NCBI GenBank assembly: GCA_913056345.1
Contig: CAJXMH010000013.1
Coordinates: 1 to 64,000, forward strand
DNA length: 64,000 nt
Direction: 5' to 3'
Origin: an uncultured Flavobacteriales bacterium
GTDB lineage: Bacteria > Bacteroidota > Bacteroidia > Flavobacteriales_E > Vicingaceae
Below the pieces are notes generated by a model, which did no database searches, was not told the DNA's origin, and saw only the letters and a program-made list of their open reading frames with translations. Below are positions 16,997-25,922 of the stretch, in pieces. The position numbers and the translations under genes are program-made. Numbering within the stretch: position 1 is the stretch's first letter; the number at the start of each line of letters is the position of its first letter.

Positions 16997-19297
16997 TTAT
17001 TTCGCTCTTTTCGCTCTTTGCATTTCGTTTTCCCTTTCTGATTCTTTTCGTTTAAAGAGTTCAAATCGACTTTCAATGATTCGTGTAGGGTAATAATTGT
17101 TTGAACGATCTACATCTGCTGTTTCCAAGTTTGGATCTAGGTTGATTTCTTTTACCCTTTTATCAAGAAAGAAGACTTTTGAAATTTTACTTTGGTTGTA
17201 ACGCCATATTTCAGCCGGAATGTATTCCTTTTGGGTAGCCCCATCAGTAAAGGTAAACTCAACAATAATCGGCATCACCAATCCTCCGGGAGAGGAAAAT
17301 CTTACTTCATACAGGTGCTTTTTATTCTTTAGCATTGCTTTTTCATCTTCATCTAATTCATCGAAGTACTCTTGGTATTCCTCTCGATCTATGCTAGTCA
17401 CTTTAAAAGGGTCGTGAGAATTGTAAAAGTCTTTTGTCGAGGGATCGAGTTCAACAACTGTATTAGAGCGGTTGGATTCATTTCTAATGTCACCTATAAA
17501 GTCTTCTTTAGATTCCGCTTTTGCTTTTTCTTTCGAGAACTCTACATCAGGATTTTTAGTGTCTAGTTCTAAATAGTGTACTTCGTCAATCGCAAGGTCT
17601 ACATGATCTGTAGAGAAGAACCAACCTCTCCAAAACCAGTCTAGGTCTACTGCTGAAGCATCCTCCATGATTCTAAAAAAGTCTGCCGGAGTTGGGTGTT
17701 TGAACTTCCATGTTTGAGCATATTGTTTGAAGGCATAATCAAAGAGTTCTCGTCCCATTATGGTTTCTCTCAAAATATTAAGCGCAGTAGCCGGTTTCCC
17801 GTAGGCGTTGTTACCAAATTGAAATATCGACTCAGAGTTAGTCATGATGGGGCTGATCTTATTTTTATCACCTTTCATGTAGTCGACAATTTTGTATGCT
17901 GGTCCTCTTCTTGAAGGGTAATCCACATCCCATTCCTTTTCAGCAAGGTATTGACAAAAGGTGTTAAGCCCTTCATCCATCCATGTCCACTGACGTTCAT
18001 CAGAATTTACGATCATGGGAAAGAAATTGTGTCCCACCTCATGTATGATCACAGAAATTACGCCATATTTTAAGCGTTCTGTATAGGTGCCATCTTCTTC
18101 TGGTCGCCCATAGTTGAAACAGATCATGGGATACTCCATGCCTATGCTTGCTGCGTTTACAGAAATAGCGATTGGGTAGGGATAGTCAAAAGTTGTGTTG
18201 GAATAACTTCTAAGCGTATGAGCCACAGCTTTAGTAGAATATTGCTCCCAAAGTGGATTTCCTTCTTTGGGGTAGTAGGACATGGCCATTACTGTGCGGT
18301 CGCCAAATTTTACTCCCATAGCATCCCAAATGAACTTTCTTGAGGAAGCAAAGGCAAAATCTCGAACCATCTGCGCTTTATAGGTCCATGTTTTATTTTC
18401 TTTTGATTTTTTCTTTTCAGTTTTCTTTGCCTCACTTTCTGTAACAATCATAACAGGCTGATCAGCTTCTTTGGCCTGCTCGAGTCTTTCTTTCTGTTCC
18501 TCGCTTAATACTTCATCAGGATTTTGAAGTTCCCCGGTTGAAGCCACTATATGGTCTGCCGGTGCAGTTATGCTTACTTCATAATTTCCAAAGGGCAATG
18601 TAAACTCACCTCTGCCTAAGAATTGTTTGTTCTGCCAGCCCTCAACATCATTGTATACTGCCATTCTAGGGTAATACTGTGCAATGGTATAAAGGTAGTT
18701 GTCTTCTTCTTCAAAATACTCGTATCCCGATCTTCCTCCAATTTCCATGCGGTTATTGATGTTGTACCACCATTTGACCCTAAAGCTAAATTTCTCTCCT
18801 GACTCAAGTGGTTTCTTGAGGTGAATACGCATCATAGTCTTATTTACCATCACGTCTAATTCATTGCCATCAAGATCTTGCACAAAATCTAATTTAAAAC
18901 CGCCATCAAAGTCGTTGGTTAATCGCTTTAAGTTTGAAAAGCTGGTTTTATCGCCTATGGAGGAAGTCCTTATTTTTTTAGAATCAGAATCTTTAGCTCT
19001 CACATTTTGGTCTAACTGCACCCATAAGTAGGGCAGTTGGTCGGGTGAATTGTTGTAATAGGTGATGGTCTCTTCACCATAAATCCGTTGTTTTTCATCA
19101 TCCAAACGGATGTCCATTTTATAGTCTGCTTGCTGCTGGTAGTATTGATGACCAGGCATTCCTGAAGCATTCCTGTAAACATTGGGGGTGGGTAATTCTT
19201 GTTTTAACTGTCTGAATTTATTGTAGTTAATGTTTTCCTGTGAAAAAACTAATATTGAACTAATACCAAGAAAAACTGCCAAAAAGAGATGCTTCAT
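16997..19297 (-). CDS. Secreted M1-family metallopeptidase
   Basis: 766 residues with a signal peptide (about 1-19, ending VFSQ). The zinc site HEVGH is at residues 419-423, followed by 18 residues and then the third ligand Glu442 (WMDEGLNTF), giving the gluzincin HExxH-18-E pattern. The substrate-binding motif is GMEYPM rather than the textbook GxMEN. An N-terminal beta-sandwich precedes the catalytic domain, and a beta-rich tail follows it. M1 enzymes are aminopeptidases; in this Bacteroidota subgroup the role is presumably degradation of peptides in the periplasm or at the surface. A Lys/Glu-rich insertion lies at about 275-300. No T9SS sorting domain is visible. A second M1 gene (19946-21784) lies 650 bp away on the other strand. 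Confidence 0.93.
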   Translation of the reverse strand: MKHLFLAVFLGISSILVFSQENINYNKFRQLKQELPTPNVYRNASGMPGHQYYQQQADYKMDIRLDDEKQRIYGEETITYYNNSPDQLPYLWVQLDQNVRAKDSDSKKIRTSSIGDKTSFSNLKRLTNDFDGGFKLDFVQDLDGNELDVMVNKTMMRIHLKKPLESGEKFSFRVKWWYNINNRMEIGGRSGYEYFEEEDNYLYTIAQYYPRMAVYNDVEGWQNKQFLGRGEFTLPFGNYEVSITAPADHIVASTGELQNPDEVLSEEQKERLEQAKEADQPVMIVTESEAKKTEKKKSKENKTWTYKAQMVRDFAFASSRKFIWDAMGVKFGDRTVMAMSYYPKEGNPLWEQYSTKAVAHTLRSYSNTTFDYPYPIAISVNAASIGMEYPMICFNYGRPEEDGTYTERLKYGVISVIIHEVGHNFFPMIVNSDERQWTWMDEGLNTFCQYLAEKEWDVDYPSRRGPAYKIVDYMKGDKNKISPIMTNSESIFQFGNNAYGKPATALNILRETIMGRELFDYAFKQYAQTWKFKHPTPADFFRIMEDASAVDLDWFWRGWFFSTDHVDLAIDEVHYLELDTKNPDVEFSKEKAKAESKEDFIGDIRNESNRSNTVVELDPSTKDFYNSHDPFKVTSIDREEYQEYFDELDEDEKAMLKNKKHLYEVRFSSPGGLVMPIIVEFTFTDGATQKEYIPAEIWRYNQSKISKVFFLDKRVKEINLDPNLETADVDRSNNYYPTRIIESRFELFKRKESERENEMQRAKRAK

Positions 19298-19330
19298 AAG
19301 AAGTTTAAGTTATTAAGGACTAAAAAAAAT

Positions 19331-19338
19331 CAAATATA
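19331..19338 (-). promoter_or_regulatory. Possible -7 element of the M1 peptidase gene
   Basis: TATATTTG matches TAnnTTTG and lies 33 bp upstream of the ATG at 19297. No TTG occurs at 17-23 bp further upstream, so confidence is limited. Confidence 0.4.
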
Positions 19339-19348
19339 AGGGACTTGG

Positions 19349-19837
19349 CTAGAATGTACCCCACAGTTTCCCAAGATGTAGGTCTAAAGTTTCAACCTTA
19401 CCATTTAAGTAATAATTTACCTGATTTTTTTGGTCTTCAAATTGGTCTGTTAGCAAGGCATGTTTGATTTCGTGATCTAAATCAGTTGAAAACTTTTCTA
19501 CTTCAATGTACAGCCAAGTATAATCACGGTCCACTTCCTTTCCTAAGTAGTCATACTCCATAATTTCATCGCCCTCCTTTAAGATAAAATGTTTGCGCAA
19601 ATAGGCTTCCATAATAGAGTCAGTTTGATTTGCTTCCTTTTCAGTTCCCAAAAAAATAGGCTTTTCAATCTTTGATTCTAGCGCCTTTTCTATATCATCC
19701 GTAAACAGTTTGATCATGATCTCGAGACTTTGATTTTTTTCATTGTAGTGCATCTCAGTTATGCTCATGTAAAATTTATGGGCAAAAAGATGGCTGCTGA
19801 AAACTGCCATCAAACCGAATAAAAGAAGCTTTTTCAT
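19349..19837 (-). CDS. DUF6702-like secreted protein
   Basis: 162 residues with a signal peptide ending at SSHLFA, then HKFYMSITEMHYN, a start typical of the Bacteroidota family annotated as DUF6702. The mature protein is about 140 residues, beta-rich, with ENQ-type polar loops and no catalytic motif. The function is unknown. In other genomes relatives often lie next to M1 peptidase genes, and here the gene sits between two of them, which supports a functional link (inference). The family assignment comes from pattern memory and was not checked by a search. A TAACTTTG element (19854-19861) just upstream fits a -7 box. Confidence 0.75.
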   Translation of the reverse strand: MKKLLLFGLMAVFSSHLFAHKFYMSITEMHYNEKNQSLEIMIKLFTDDIEKALESKIEKPIFLGTEKEANQTDSIMEAYLRKHFILKEGDEIMEYDYLGKEVDRDYTWLYIEVEKFSTDLDHEIKHALLTDQFEDQKNQVNYYLNGKVETLDLHLGKLWGTF

Positions 19838-19945
19838 CTCGCTATTTTGAGTTCAAAGTTAACATAGACTAGCTAATCTACCGTTTATACTATGAACAAA
19901 AAGAGGCGTTAATCTTTTGTTAAATTCGCGGCAAATAAAAAAATC

Positions 19946-21784
19946 ATGCGACTCAACAATTTACTAGTATTACTTTTTACACTTTTTTCATTTACTGTTT
20001 ATGGCCAAAAATGTTATTGGCAACAAGAAGTAGCTTATGAGATGCAAATCGATATGGATGCAGAGCAAAATCAGTTTAATGGAATACAAAAGCTGAGCTA
20101 CACCAATCACTCACCAGATACCTTAAATCGAGTTTTTTACCATTTGTACTTTAATGCTTTTCAGCCAAACAGTATGATGGATGTAAGAAGTCGAACCATT
20201 GAAGACCCTGATCGAAGAGTTGGGAGCCGAATAGAAAAGTTAAGTCCTGAAGAGATCGGATACCAGAAAATAGAGCAACTACATCAAGATGGGAAAAAGC
20301 TTGATTTTGAAGTAGTAGGTACAATTCTTGAAGTTCAGTTAAATGAGCCCATCTTACCGGGAGAACAAACCGTTTTTGAAATGGAGTTTTCTGCCCAAGT
20401 TCCTTTACAAGTTAGACGATCTGGAAGAGATAACAAGGAAGGAATACGATTTTCCATGACCCAATGGTATCCTAAAATGGTAGAATACGATCAAGAAGGA
20501 TGGCATACCAACCCATATATCGGAAGGGAATTTCATGGTGTTTGGGGCTCTTTTGACGTAAAGATTTCGATCGATGCTGATTACATCTTAGGAGCGACTG
20601 GTATTTTGCAAAATCCGGATGAGATCGGTTATGGTTATTCAGATAAAGAAATAGAGCATAAGGAGGAGAAACTTACTTGGCACTTCAAGGCAGCAAAGAC
20701 TCATGATTTTGCTTGGGTTGCAGATCCAGATTTTACCCACACAAAAACTAAGTTGGAAAACGGTACAGTATTGCATTTCTTATATCAGGCAGATAGCAAC
20801 ACCGTTCATTGGGATAGCTTGCCGCACTACACAGCGCGCATTTTTAACATTATGAACCACTATTTCGGCGAGTATCCATACAAGCAATATACGGTTGCTC
20901 AAGGAGGTGATGGCGGCATGGAATACCCCATGATCACTTTAATTACCGGAAAGCGTTCAAAAGGAAGTTTAGTTGGGGTTACGGCACATGAAGCCATACA
21001 TTCTTGGTACCAGCACCTTTTAGCCACTAATGAAGCTCAGTATCCATGGATGGATGAAGGCTTTACCTCCTATGCGGGTGATTTTGTGATGGATTCAATT
21101 TGGAATGGCTTTACACCTTTTGAAGGCAGTTACCGCTCTTACTATCGATTGGTTGAATCTGGTAAACAAGAACCTCTAACAACCCACGCCGACCATTACC
21201 ACACCAATAGAGCTTACGGAACAGCATCTTACTCTATGGGGCTCATCTTCCTTAATCAATTGGCTTACATCGTTGGCGAGGATGTGCTTTTGAGCTCCTT
21301 GAAGCGTTATTATCACGAATGGCGTTACAAACATCCTACCCCTAATGATTTCATTAGAATTGTAGAAAAGGAAAGTGGTATTGAGTTAAATTGGTATTTA
21401 GAACAGTGGATTGAAACTACGAATCATATCGATTATGCGATAGAAAGTGTAAATGAGGAAGGAAAGAAAACAAAAGTATTACTAAGTAAGCTAGGCAATA
21501 TGCCGATGCCGCTTGATATAGAGGTAAAAACCAAAAAAGGGGAGACAAAGTATTATACTATTCCTTTACGTATTATGCGAGGAGCTAAGCGGAATGAAAA
21601 AGGAGTGGGAGAATTGATGGTAGCTGAAGATTGGCCTTGGACCTTCCCTCAATACGAGTGGATCTTAGACTTGCCAAAGGATGAAATAGAAAGCATAATG
21701 ATTGATCCAACAGGTCGGATAGCAGATATTGACCAAAGCAATAATCAATATCCATCTAAGACCAATATTACATTTAAAAAATAG
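19946..21784 (+). CDS. Secreted M1-family metallopeptidase (second copy)
   Basis: 612 residues, signal peptide about 1-20 (ending TVYGQ). HEAIH at 348-352 and Glu371 in WMDEGFTSY give HExxH-18-E. GGMEYPMITL supplies the exopeptidase motif in the variant form seen in the neighbouring M1 gene. It shares the layout of the other peptidase (16997-19297) but is about 150 residues shorter, lacking the charged insertion and part of the tail, so the two look like old paralogues. The shared C-terminal phrase is a DPTGRIADIDQSNNQYP-like motif. It is followed after 20 bp by the His/Cys-rich protein gene. It probably acts in the periplasm, releasing amino acids from peptides. Confidence 0.93.
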   Translation: MRLNNLLVLLFTLFSFTVYGQKCYWQQEVAYEMQIDMDAEQNQFNGIQKLSYTNHSPDTLNRVFYHLYFNAFQPNSMMDVRSRTIEDPDRRVGSRIEKLSPEEIGYQKIEQLHQDGKKLDFEVVGTILEVQLNEPILPGEQTVFEMEFSAQVPLQVRRSGRDNKEGIRFSMTQWYPKMVEYDQEGWHTNPYIGREFHGVWGSFDVKISIDADYILGATGILQNPDEIGYGYSDKEIEHKEEKLTWHFKAAKTHDFAWVADPDFTHTKTKLENGTVLHFLYQADSNTVHWDSLPHYTARIFNIMNHYFGEYPYKQYTVAQGGDGGMEYPMITLITGKRSKGSLVGVTAHEAIHSWYQHLLATNEAQYPWMDEGFTSYAGDFVMDSIWNGFTPFEGSYRSYYRLVESGKQEPLTTHADHYHTNRAYGTASYSMGLIFLNQLAYIVGEDVLLSSLKRYYHEWRYKHPTPNDFIRIVEKESGIELNWYLEQWIETTNHIDYAIESVNEEGKKTKVLLSKLGNMPMPLDIEVKTKKGETKYYTIPLRIMRGAKRNEKGVGELMVAEDWPWTFPQYEWILDLPKDEIESIMIDPTGRIADIDQSNNQYPSKTNITFKK

Positions 21785-21788
21785 CCCT

Positions 21789-21796
21789 TACTTTTG
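21789..21796 (+). promoter_or_regulatory. Possible -7 element before the His/Cys-rich protein gene
   Basis: TACTTTTG matches TAnnTTTG exactly and lies nine bases before the ATG at 21805, so any transcript from it would be nearly leaderless. No TTG lies at the usual distance. Confidence 0.35.
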
Positions 21797-21804
21797 CACT
21801 CCAA

Positions 21805-22119
21805 ATGCAAAAACAACTTCAAACATATATAGCTAGCTTTTTATTGCTTGTCTTAGCAGGTACTCTAATCCCTGCAGAGACTTTTCATCATCATGAAGAA
21901 GCTACAGTTGTTTGCCACGAATCTACGAATCACGTAGAAGAACCTTTCTTTGAATGTGAGTTATGTGACTTTGTGCTACCTGCTTACGAAATAGGATTTC
22001 AGACGGCTAACATAAAGGCACAACCGCTTTTAACGGAATTGATCCTCAACGAGGTAATCAATCCGTCAAGCAGTGCTCATAACCTCTACAAAGGGAGGGC
22101 ACCACCAAAATTGGGATAG
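21805..22119 (+). CDS. Small His/Cys-rich secreted protein, putative metal binder
   Basis: 104 residues. A hydrophobic N-terminal signal (about 8-24) is followed by a segment crowded with possible metal ligands: FHHHEE, then C.ESTNH, then CELCDF. The pattern HHH...C...H...C..C within about 40 residues would suit zinc or copper. The rest has no recognisable domain. The gene starts 20 bp after the M1 peptidase and ends 42 bp before the TonB receptor gene, whose plug region is itself rich in His and Asp. I infer a periplasmic metal-handling accessory to that receptor. Small proteins of this shape are common next to metal-related TonB receptors in Bacteroidota, but I cannot name a family. Confidence 0.75.
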   Translation: MQKQLQTYIASFLLLVLAGTLIPAETFHHHEEATVVCHESTNHVEEPFFECELCDFVLPAYEIGFQTANIKAQPLLTELILNEVINPSSSAHNLYKGRAPPKLG

Positions 22120-22161
22120 CACTTTTCTTAACCCAATTTATCTTACAACCTTTAAATTAAA

Positions 22162-24477
22162 ATGAGCAAGTCAATTGGCTTGCTGATAATTTTATTGGCT
22201 ATTTATTCAATTACGCTTGGCCAAGATAATTGTCAGCTAAAGCTTAGTGGACAAGTAATTGATGAGCATGATCAATCTGCTCTCTCTTATGCTTCAGTGC
22301 AGTTGTTAAACACCACTCATGGTGTTTCAGCAGATGGACTTGGTAAGTATGAGCTAAAAGGACTTTGTCCCGGAAATTATCAGCTTGTGGTAGCACATTT
22401 AGGTTGTGAGCCAGATACAATCAAAGTAAAGCTTGAGAAGAATCTTCAGTTAGATCTTTTTCTAGAGCATCATACTGAAGAATTAGAACAAGTAACTATT
22501 GAGTCTTCAAAGGATAAAGATCAAGGGGTGGTGAAGCAAAGGATCAGTCAGGAGGATGTTTTTAGAAAATCAGGTCTTCCGATAGCGCAAATGATAGCAA
22601 GCATAAATGGTGTAAACACATTGAATACAGGTAGTAACATATCCAAGCCGGTTATACAGGGATTTACCAATAACCGTGTACAGATACTTAATCATGGGGT
22701 TGAGCATCAAGGGCAGAACTGGGGTGATGAACACGCCCCAGAAATCGACCCTTTTGCAAGTGCTTCTTATTCTGTTATTAAGGGAGCAGGAGCAGTTCGT
22801 TATGGAAATGGCGCTATTGGCGGAGTGGTTTTGGTTGAGCCCAAACCCCTTCCACAAACTGCAGGTATTAAAGCTGAGTTTAATTCAATGCTAGCAAGCA
22901 ACAATCGCTTAGGTGCAAGCAGTTTGATGTTAGAAGGGAAGTTTAAGGCCTTACCAAGACTTTCTTGGCGTATTCAAGGTAGTTTAAAGAAGGGTGGAAA
23001 CATTAGAACTCCTAATTACTACCAAAGGAACTCAGGAGTGGAAGAGTTTAATTATTCATACCTGCTTGGCTATACGGCTGAAAACTGGACAGCAAAATTG
23101 CACTACAGTTTGTTTAATTCAAACGTGGGCATTTTCAGTGGCGCTCATATTGGAAACCTTACTGATTTGCAAAAGGCCATTGCTATGAATGAACCAAGGG
23201 AGCAAGACCAGGAAGGCTTTTCTTATGAAATAAGAAGACCTTATCAGCGATTGATCCATGAGCTTTTTAAGGTAGAGTTTAAACGCTACTTTGACAAAAT
23301 GGGCCAAGTAGAACTAAGCCTTAGTCGACAGTTTAACATAAGAGAAGAGTTTGACCGCGGTTTACCTAGGGATCCATTTTTGAGAAGCTTGAATATTCCT
23401 GAATTTTCTTTAAGCCTTGAGAGTTATGTAGCACAAGCACATTGGCAATTGCCGGCGTGGAGAAACATTCAAACCTCTTTTGGAGCTACAGCTAAAAACA
23501 TTGAAAACACCATTAATAGTTTTATTGACTTTATTCCTGATTATAAAAATCAAGCTATTGGTTTTTACAGTATATCAACAAAAACTTATTTAAAAGGACA
23601 AGTTGAGTTAGGTGTAAGGTACGACCAAAATCAAATGGATGTTAAGCAATACACTCAAAGCGGCATTGTAAGGACAGAACAAGACTTTACAGCTATTACC
23701 GCAAATTTTGGTGGATACAGAAGGCTTGGCAAGGAGTGGACTTGGAAGGCAAATGTGAGTTATGCTGAGAGACCTCCTGCAATCAATGAGCTTTACAGTG
23801 ATGGATTGCATCATGGAACAGCTTCCTTGGAGTTTGGAAGTCAGGATTTGGAAAAAGAAAAAGCCTTGGCTGTCAATACCGCTTTAGAAGGCAAATGGAA
23901 AAAGCTTGATCTGGAAATTGATGCATTTGTTCAGCGAATAGATGATTTCATTTACCTGAGTCCACAAGGGGTAGACCTGACCATCAGAGGGGCATTTCCT
24001 TCTTTTGATTGGATGAACGTAGATGGATTATTTAGAGGAACAGATCTTAAATTCAAACACCCTGTATACGAGAGCTTGAGTTGGGAGGGAAGTGCTAATT
24101 TTTTGTGGGCGAACGACTTAACAAGCAATAGCTTTTTAGTCAACATCCCCTCGAACCGTTACCGAAACGTCTTGCGGTATCGCTTTGATATGAAAAGAAA
24201 AAAAGACGAACTGAGTTTAGAACTCAATCATCTATTTGTGCAACGGCAAGAACGGTTTGATGTGGAAGAAGAAATTGCTCCTCCGCCGCCAGCTTATCAG
24301 TTGATGGGTACCGCTTTAAGCTATAACACAACTAGAAAAAAACTAGGCTATCAAATAGCCTTACAATTAAACAATGCCTTGAATGAGGTGTATCGCGATT
24401 ACATGAATCGATTTCGTTTTTACACCGATGAACAAGGCCTTGATCTTCAATTAAGATTAAAAATTAACCTTTTATAA
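22162..24477 (+). CDS. TonB-dependent outer-membrane receptor, likely metal-related
   Basis: 771 residues: signal peptide (about 1-20, ending LGQ), a carboxypeptidase-regulatory-like domain (about 28-105, SGQVIDEHDQSALSYASVQL), a plug domain (about 120-230, ending GNGAIGGVVLVEPK), then a 22-stranded barrel ending in LRLKINLL with a hydrophobic C-terminus. Such receptors import scarce ligands across the outer membrane using TonB energy. In the plug, the segment HGVEHQGQNWGDEHAPEID is unusually rich in His, Asp and Glu. Together with the His/Cys-rich neighbour upstream and acidic lipoproteins downstream this suggests divalent metal uptake, zinc being the first guess. The plug-barrel family is certain, the substrate is inference. 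Confidence 0.93.
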   Translation: MSKSIGLLIILLAIYSITLGQDNCQLKLSGQVIDEHDQSALSYASVQLLNTTHGVSADGLGKYELKGLCPGNYQLVVAHLGCEPDTIKVKLEKNLQLDLFLEHHTEELEQVTIESSKDKDQGVVKQRISQEDVFRKSGLPIAQMIASINGVNTLNTGSNISKPVIQGFTNNRVQILNHGVEHQGQNWGDEHAPEIDPFASASYSVIKGAGAVRYGNGAIGGVVLVEPKPLPQTAGIKAEFNSMLASNNRLGASSLMLEGKFKALPRLSWRIQGSLKKGGNIRTPNYYQRNSGVEEFNYSYLLGYTAENWTAKLHYSLFNSNVGIFSGAHIGNLTDLQKAIAMNEPREQDQEGFSYEIRRPYQRLIHELFKVEFKRYFDKMGQVELSLSRQFNIREEFDRGLPRDPFLRSLNIPEFSLSLESYVAQAHWQLPAWRNIQTSFGATAKNIENTINSFIDFIPDYKNQAIGFYSISTKTYLKGQVELGVRYDQNQMDVKQYTQSGIVRTEQDFTAITANFGGYRRLGKEWTWKANVSYAERPPAINELYSDGLHHGTASLEFGSQDLEKEKALAVNTALEGKWKKLDLEIDAFVQRIDDFIYLSPQGVDLTIRGAFPSFDWMNVDGLFRGTDLKFKHPVYESLSWEGSANFLWANDLTSNSFLVNIPSNRYRNVLRYRFDMKRKKDELSLELNHLFVQRQERFDVEEEIAPPPPAYQLMGTALSYNTTRKKLGYQIALQLNNALNEVYRDYMNRFRFYTDEQGLDLQLRLKINLL

Positions 24478-24504
24478 TTATTCATTAACCTTAAATTTTT
24501 TACT

Positions 24505-25083
24505 ATGAAACGTTTTTTTAAATATGCATTTGTATTCGCACTATCAGCATCTGTTTTTACAGCTTGTACTGACGATGATGATGATTCGGTGACCCCTAAT
24601 GGTGGAACTAATGTAACGCCTAATGAGGAAGAAGTGATAACCACCCTAGGTGTGGTAACTTTCTCTAATCAGGTTGCACAAGATACTTTCTTGTTCAGAG
24701 ACCTTGATGGAGATGGTGGAAATGATGGGGTAGTTGACACCCTAAGAATTCCTGCAGATAGCACCTTTAATGTGCAACTGTATTTCTTAGACGAGTCTGA
24801 TCCGAATGACATTGAAAACAAAACTGCCGAGATTCTTGCAGAAGCCGATGAGCATTTTATTTGTTATGAAGTTCAGGGTGGAAATAATGAGATCACCGTC
24901 AGCTATAATGACCAAGATGCAAACAATTTAGATCTAGGGATTGATACTGATTGGACAACTAGCAGTTCTGCTAACGGAACCTTCAGAATAACTTTGCGTC
25001 ATCAAGATGGTGGTGTAAAAGATGGTACCTGTGCACCAGGTGACTCAGACATTGAAGTTGATTTTCCTTTTGTTTTGCAATAA
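24505..25083 (+). CDS. Acidic lipoprotein associated with the TonB receptor (copy 1)
   Basis: 192 residues. The lipobox VFTAC places the lipid on Cys20, followed directly by a run of Asp (TDDDDD). The mature part begins NEEEVITT and contains RDLDGDGGNDGVV, an Asp-rich loop that could bind calcium or another cation. Its end has TFRITLRHQ and then a Cys before the last strand. These features match a Bacteroidota family often labelled 'type 1 periplasmic binding fold superfamily protein' and found beside TonB receptors; the label itself has little experimental support. It lies 27 bp after the receptor gene and is followed by a terminator. It probably presents or captures the receptor's ligand at the outer membrane. 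Confidence 0.82.
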   Translation: MKRFFKYAFVFALSASVFTACTDDDDDSVTPNGGTNVTPNEEEVITTLGVVTFSNQVAQDTFLFRDLDGDGGNDGVVDTLRIPADSTFNVQLYFLDESDPNDIENKTAEILAEADEHFICYEVQGGNNEITVSYNDQDANNLDLGIDTDWTTSSSANGTFRITLRHQDGGVKDGTCAPGDSDIEVDFPFVLQ

Positions 25084-25103
25084 AAGAAAATAGACCTTAG
25101 ACG

Positions 25104-25138
25104 AAAGCCCCAAGTGATCACTTGGGGCTTTTATTTTT
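25104..25138 (+). terminator. Terminator of the TonB-receptor operon
   Basis: A near-perfect palindrome has AAGCCCCAAG and CTTGGGGCTT flanking TGATCA, followed by TTATTTTT. It lies 21 bp after the stop of the first lipoprotein and separates it from its paralogue. Confidence 0.9.
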
Positions 25139-25149
25139 AAAGGTAATCT

Positions 25150-25157
25150 TATATTTG
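25150..25157 (+). promoter_or_regulatory. Probable -7 element of the second lipoprotein gene
   Basis: TATATTTG matches TAnnTTTG and lies 16 bp before the ATG at 25174. A TTG at 25122-25124 is 25 bp upstream, slightly outside the usual spacing and inside the terminator stem. Confidence 0.45.
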
Positions 25158-25173
25158 AGTTTTAACTGAGCTG

Positions 25174-25746
25174 ATGAGGAACTTTAATAAAATGCTTTTG
25201 GCAATGCTTATGCTTGCCTTCTTAGCCATTTCTTGTGAAGAAGATGAAGAGGATGAACCCGACTTCCCACCAGTAGATCGTGGTAATGTAAGCGCTAATG
25301 CTTATTTGTTGCTGCTTGAAGATATCAAAACTTCCGAAGTCGACACATTTGGTTACGGATCATTGACACAAGGTTCAGGTAACTTTGATACTATTTTCTT
25401 AGATACTGCTGTCAATTCAACAAGAAGGTATGAGTATAGTCTTTTATATTTTGACAATGGTCAGAATGTAACAACCAGCCTGAAACAACAAGCTGAACGT
25501 TACGTAAATTGTTTTAGAGACTTTGATACCCGAGATATTCGAATTATAGAAGAAAGTGAAGATAGTAATGGCGATAAACTAGGATTGGATGGTATATGGG
25601 CTGTTGACTTTAATGCAAATACACCAGGAACAGGTAATTTCAAGATTACTTTAAATTACAATAGCCTGGCAAAACAAGGTAATGCTTGTGATCCGGGAGT
25701 TCGAATATTTGAAGCAATCGTTCCTTACAAATTAACTATAAATTAA
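25174..25746 (+). CDS. Acidic lipoprotein, divergent paralogue (copy 2)
   Basis: 190 residues with lipobox LAISC (Cys21) and the acidic tail EEDEEDEPD right after it. It shares the architecture of the preceding lipoprotein: a TFxD/DTIFLDT strand, a Cys in the middle (YVNCF against FICYE), the motif KLGLDGIW against LDLGIDTDW, the stretch GTGNFKITLNYN against NGTFRITLRHQ, and a near-terminal Cys (ACDPG against TCAPG) before a closing strand. The conserved Cys pair suggests a disulfide. It lacks the DLDGDGGNDG loop of copy 1. It has its own promoter element and is followed after five bases by a mini-lipoprotein gene. The function is unknown; the pairing suggests divided roles around the same TonB receptor. 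Confidence 0.82.
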   Translation: MRNFNKMLLAMLMLAFLAISCEEDEEDEPDFPPVDRGNVSANAYLLLLEDIKTSEVDTFGYGSLTQGSGNFDTIFLDTAVNSTRRYEYSLLYFDNGQNVTTSLKQQAERYVNCFRDFDTRDIRIIEESEDSNGDKLGLDGIWAVDFNANTPGTGNFKITLNYNSLAKQGNACDPGVRIFEAIVPYKLTIN

Positions 25747-25751
25747 ATTAG

Positions 25752-25922
25752 ATGATGAAGAGAGCAAAATCACTACTTAGCCTTTTTCTTACAGCGGCTT
25801 TTCTTTTGAGTTTAACAATGGCTTTTGAATCATGCGCAAGCAGTAAGAATAGCAGTCGGGTAAAATCTGGCTCAGGCATGGGCAATAAGAACCATAAGAA
25901 CAAACACGTTTGGGGAAAATGA
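25752..25922 (+). CDS. Mini-lipoprotein A, 56 residues
   Basis: A 56-residue protein starting at ATG 25752 (a second ATG follows directly). The hydrophobic stretch SLFLTAAFLLSLTMAF ends in ESCASSK, so Cys28 is a likely lipidation site although FESC is a poor lipobox. The remaining 28 residues are basic and glycine/serine-rich and finish GMGNKNHKNKHVWGK. The start lies five bases after the previous stop, and the stop overlaps the next gene's ATG by four bases (ATGA), which suggests translational coupling. No family is known to me. The frame is intact, with signal, lipobox and coupling, so I think it is a real gene. Confidence 0.68.
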   Translation: MMKRAKSLLSLFLTAAFLLSLTMAFESCASSKNSSRVKSGSGMGNKNHKNKHVWGK

